From contig JALCQM010000012.1 in the NCBI GenBank assembly GCA_022651245.1, positions 1 to 64,000 of the forward strand: a stretch of DNA of 64,000 bases. Reading direction: 5' to 3'. The notes beneath the pieces were generated by a model that did not search any database, was not told where the DNA came from, and worked only from the letters and a program-made list of their open reading frames with translations. Positions 61,500 through 64,000 of the stretch are shown here, one piece after another. A program made the position numbers and the translations under genes. Each line of letters begins with the position of its first letter. The first letter of the stretch is position 1. The stretch comes from Lactobacillus sp. (lineage in GTDB: Bacteria > Bacillota > Bacilli > Lactobacillales > Lactobacillaceae).

Positions 61500-62795
61500 C
61501 TAGGCTTCTGCACTAACGGGTTCCTCAACCGTTGTCCGTGATGCCTCTTTATGACTGGCCGCGCGAACAGCAGCGTGGATGTCCACTTTTTGACCCGTTT
61601 GTTTTTGCACGTCATGATACTCTGCCGCCGCCGCAAACAATAGGTCGGACGCGGAATTGACCGCCGTTTCCACCGAGTCTTGGATGACTCCGATGATGAA
61701 GCCGATCCCAACGACTTGCATCGCAATATCGTTGGAGATTCCGAAGATCGATGCCGCCATTGGAATGATCAGCAAGGAACCACCAGCGATCCCAGACGCG
61801 CCAGTAGCCGCCAATGCGGTCAACACGCACAAGATGATGGCTAAGAAGAAGGACACGTGGATGCCCAAGGTCGAACATGCCGCTAAAGTCATGACCGACA
61901 CGGTGATCGCCGCGCCGCCGGAATTCGCCGACCCCCCTAACGTGATCGAAACCGCATAAGACTCCTTGTTCAGCCCCAGATCCTCGCAGGCCTGTAAATT
62001 GATTGGAATGTTGACCGCAGAACTACGGGTGAAAAATGCAGGGATTCCTGACACCTTCAGTGTCCACAAGGTCAGCGGGTACGGATTTTGCCCGGTCATC
62101 AAGAACACCATCAGCGGGTACAATACGAGGTAAACGGCCGCCATGGTCCCGACCAGCAAGACTACCAGTTGGCCATACTTCGCCACGCTGGCAAAACCAG
62201 TTTCAGAAATGGAGGTATAAACTAAGCCTGCGATCCCAAATGGGGCAAATTCAATCACTAATTGCGCCACGCGGATGATCGCGTTAGTGACATCCGTGAT
62301 CACAGCTCGGGTCTGCTTCGACGCCAAGCGTAGCGCGAAACCGATTAATAGCGCCCAAAATAAGATGGACAAGTAGTTGGCATTGACGATCGCATCCAAT
62401 GGGTTCCCCACCGCATTGACCAGCAGGTTTTCGATGACTTTTCCTAAGCTTTTGGGGGCGGAAGCAGCAACCTTCACGCTCTTAGGAAACGCCAACTTCA
62501 ACGGGAACAACCATGAGGCTGCCACCGCCGCAAACGCCGATAACAACGTTGCTGACAGGTACAACTTGATTACGGAACCAAAGTGATTCTCCCCACCTTC
62601 GTGGAAGGCGGAAATCGCCGACAGGATCAAGAAGAACACCATGACCGGTGCGATCCCTTTCAACGCCCCAACGAACAACTGCCCTAAAACGCCGATAAAT
62701 GACGCCTTAGGGACGATCACTGCCAACAACGCCCCAACGACCAGGCCGATCACGATACGCAAGATCAGGCTGACCGAACGATATTTTGCAAACAT
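61500..62795 (-). CDS. sstT: Serine/threonine:Na+ symporter SstT
   Basis: 431 residues, DAACS-family sodium-driven carrier, eight helices plus two re-entrant loops. Seen: PFGIAGLVYTSISETGFAS, SGIPAFFTRSSAVNIPINL (re-entrant, Na-binding), GGSANSGGAAITVSVM and GIGFIIGVIQDSVETAVNSASD. AGGAGG lies upstream of ATG. A second paralogue follows upstream on the same strand. Confidence 0.92.
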   Translation of the reverse strand: MFAKYRSVSLILRIVIGLVVGALLAVIVPKASFIGVLGQLFVGALKGIAPVMVFFLILSAISAFHEGGENHFGSVIKLYLSATLLSAFAAVAASWLFPLKLAFPKSVKVAASAPKSLGKVIENLLVNAVGNPLDAIVNANYLSILFWALLIGFALRLASKQTRAVITDVTNAIIRVAQLVIEFAPFGIAGLVYTSISETGFASVAKYGQLVVLLVGTMAAVYLVLYPLMVFLMTGQNPYPLTLWTLKVSGIPAFFTRSSAVNIPINLQACEDLGLNKESYAVSITLGGSANSGGAAITVSVMTLAACSTLGIHVSFFLAIILCVLTALAATGASGIAGGSLLIIPMAASIFGISNDIAMQVVGIGFIIGVIQDSVETAVNSASDLLFAAAAEYHDVQKQTGQKVDIHAAVRAASHKEASRTTVEEPVSAEA

Positions 62796-62976
62796 AAGCC
62801 ACTCCTCCTAGAGATACACGTGCCACTCCCCTAGAGTGCCACATATCGGTTAAGTTGATGTTGACTATAGTACACGATTTTAAAACACTTGTCTACGCTT
62901 TTTGCACAATAAAATTAACTTTTACTTAGATTATCATGACAACCCGTTCATTAAGCACTAACCCCATGAAAAAGCG

Positions 62977-63109
62977 CCCGAGCCATAATTCTAGATTTCG
63001 GCACAGTTACGCTGTTCAGGCATACAAATGCCCCTGTACCGCGGTTTAAAAACCAAACCATGGCACAGGGGCACTTGTATTTTGGGCTAAAACCGCTTGA
63101 TGTCTCAGC
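62977..63109. repeat. Dispersed hairpin repeat, copy B (MITE/REP-like)
   Basis: 133-bp relative of the element at 10349-10492, same orientation. Shared blocks include CTAGATTTCGGCACAGTT, GGCATACAAATGCCCCTGTA and CACTTGTATTTTGGGCTAAA. The outer ends (GCCCGAGCCATAA / TGATGTCTCAGC) are less perfect and 11 bases of the left arm are missing. It ends 14 bases before the stop of the second sstT, so it may terminate that transcript. Confidence 0.85.
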
Positions 63110-63122
63110 CTTCTACTTGCGG

Positions 63123-64000
63123 CTATTCTTTGGCTTTCGCCTTGCGCACCGCGGCGCGCATATCGACGGGATGGCCCGCCTTTTTCAAATCATGATATTC
63201 CGCCGTCGCGGTGAACAACAAGTCCGAAGCCGAGTTGACCGCCGTTTCGACCGAATCTTGAATCACCCCGATAATGAAGCCGATCCCCACGACTTGCATC
63301 GCGATATCGTTGGAAATACCAAACAAACTGGCTGCCATCGGAATAATCAACAACGAGCCCCCGGCGATCCCCGAGACACCTGTCGATGCTAACGCCGTCA
63401 AGAAGCACAAGATCAAGGCGAGCGGGAAGCTGACTTGAATCCCTAAGGTGAAGCACGTCGCCAACGTCATGATCGAGATCGTGATCGCCGCACCGCCGGA
63501 ATTGGCCGACCCGCCTAAGGGAATCGACACCGCATACGAGGCCTTGTTTAACCCCAGGTCCTCGCTAGCGCGCAAGTTGATCGGAATATTGACCGCCCCA
63601 CTACGCGTGAAAAAGGCCGGTATGCCCGAGACTTTTAGCGTCCATAACGTTAACGGATACGGATTTTGCCCAGTCATCACCCACGTCATGAAAGGGTACA
63701 CGACCAAATAAACGAATGCCATGGTCCCCACGAGCAGCACCACCAGTTGGGCGTACTTGGCAACACCAGAAAAGCCGGTTTCGCTAATCGTCGAAAACAT
63801 CAACCCGACAATCCCAAACGGCGCCAATTCGATCACTAATTGCGCCACCGCGGTGACTGCTTGTGAAACATCTGCGATCACCGCTCGTGTCTGGTGACTG
63901 GTCATCCGCAACGCAAAGCCGATCATCAACGCCCAAAACAAGATCGACAAGTAATTCGCATCGACAATTGCCTGTACCGGATTACCCACGGCATTGACCA
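63123..64000 (-). CDS. Second SstT-like serine/threonine symporter (5' end outside window)
   Basis: At least 292 residues of the C-terminal part, open to the window edge. Closely related to the complete SstT at 61500-62795: SGIPAFFTRSGAVNIPINLR, GGSANSGGAAITISIM and GIGFIIGVIQDSVETAVNS are nearly identical. Differences cluster in the N-terminal side and the C-tail (MRAAVRKAKAKE). A tandem duplication of the carrier, separated by the hairpin repeat. The frame is open past 63989, so the start lies beyond 64000. Confidence 0.88.
   Translation of the reverse strand, partial: VNAVGNPVQAIVDANYLSILFWALMIGFALRMTSHQTRAVIADVSQAVTAVAQLVIELAPFGIVGLMFSTISETGFSGVAKYAQLVVLLVGTMAFVYLVVYPFMTWVMTGQNPYPLTLWTLKVSGIPAFFTRSGAVNIPINLRASEDLGLNKASYAVSIPLGGSANSGGAAITISIMTLATCFTLGIQVSFPLALILCFLTALASTGVSGIAGGSLLIIPMAASLFGISNDIAMQVVGIGFIIGVIQDSVETAVNSASDLLFTATAEYHDLKKAGHPVDMRAAVRKAKAKE

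Overview
The window is a chromosomal segment of a Gram-positive, low-complexity fermentative bacterium, most likely a member of the Lactobacillaceae with fairly GC-rich DNA (judged by eye, not computed). The evidence is the gene set and signals: consensus AGGAGG-type ribosome sites, TTG/GTG starts, CcpA-type cre sites, a MutY without its iron-sulphur cysteines (reported in lactobacilli), an HPK10/LytTR peptide-pheromone system with double-glycine peptides, an orphan dxs, lipoate ligase, SstT carriers and an Lsa-type ABC-F protein. I cannot name the genus or species. No rRNA, tRNA, CRISPR array, transposase or prophage was seen.

Layout. 1-6.1 kb: two overlapping unknown genes, a PdxK/ThiD-like kinase, an HdeD-like membrane protein, a mutY operon with a quinone-reductase-like protein and a previously easy-to-miss 58-residue gene, and a class I glutamine amidotransferase; the 700 bp mutY/amidotransferase gap holds a candidate small RNA with a degenerate second copy. 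6.6-11.5 kb: an AT-richer accessory locus that looks like a partly decayed bacteriocin/quorum-sensing cluster. It has two small double-glycine peptides whose predicted mature parts both begin with four lysines, a rhomboid protease, an immunity-like protein, a remnant of the exporter accessory protein fused by deletion to a peptide-leader start, a frameshifted histidine kinase, an intact LytTR regulator, 21-bp-phased direct repeats and a CPBP protein. 11.9-16.4 kb: sbcCD. 16.5-25.3 kb: HAD hydrolase, ABC-F protein, secreted nuclease, membrane proteins, amt, quinone oxidoreductase, dxs.

25.4-31.7 kb: an AT-richer catabolic operon (aldolase, GlpP-type antiterminator, LyxK-like kinase, SDR, 2-hydroxyacid dehydrogenase, lone galactitol-type EIIC) with a consensus promoter, an overlapping cre site and a terminator in its leader, which makes antitermination by its own GlpP-like product plausible. 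31.8-36.5 kb: MmyB-type regulator divergent from a stand-alone gap, small membrane/XRE proteins, a broken XRE gene and a CPBP protease. 36.5-44.7 kb: two lipoproteins, FabK/NMO-like flavoprotein, amino acid permease, AIM24-like protein, two reductase-like proteins and lplA. 44.7-48 kb: an Lsa-type ABC-F gene behind an attenuator-like leader, a decayed and an intact OsmC paralogue, and signal peptidase I. 48-52 kb: an FtsX-type ABC exporter with divergent TetR regulator.

52.2-57.4 kb: a complete 2-deoxyribose utilisation operon (deoC, FucP-like permease, DUF4432 mutarotase-like protein, deoxyribokinase) divergent from a SorC-family DeoR, with an operator core identical to what I recall for Bacillus subtilis DeoR. 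57.5-64 kb: cold-shock gene, tandem noncoding duplication, gdhA, amino acid permease and two SstT paralogues, the second cut by the window end. A 130-145 bp hairpin-bearing repeat occurs at 10.4 kb and again at 63.0 kb.
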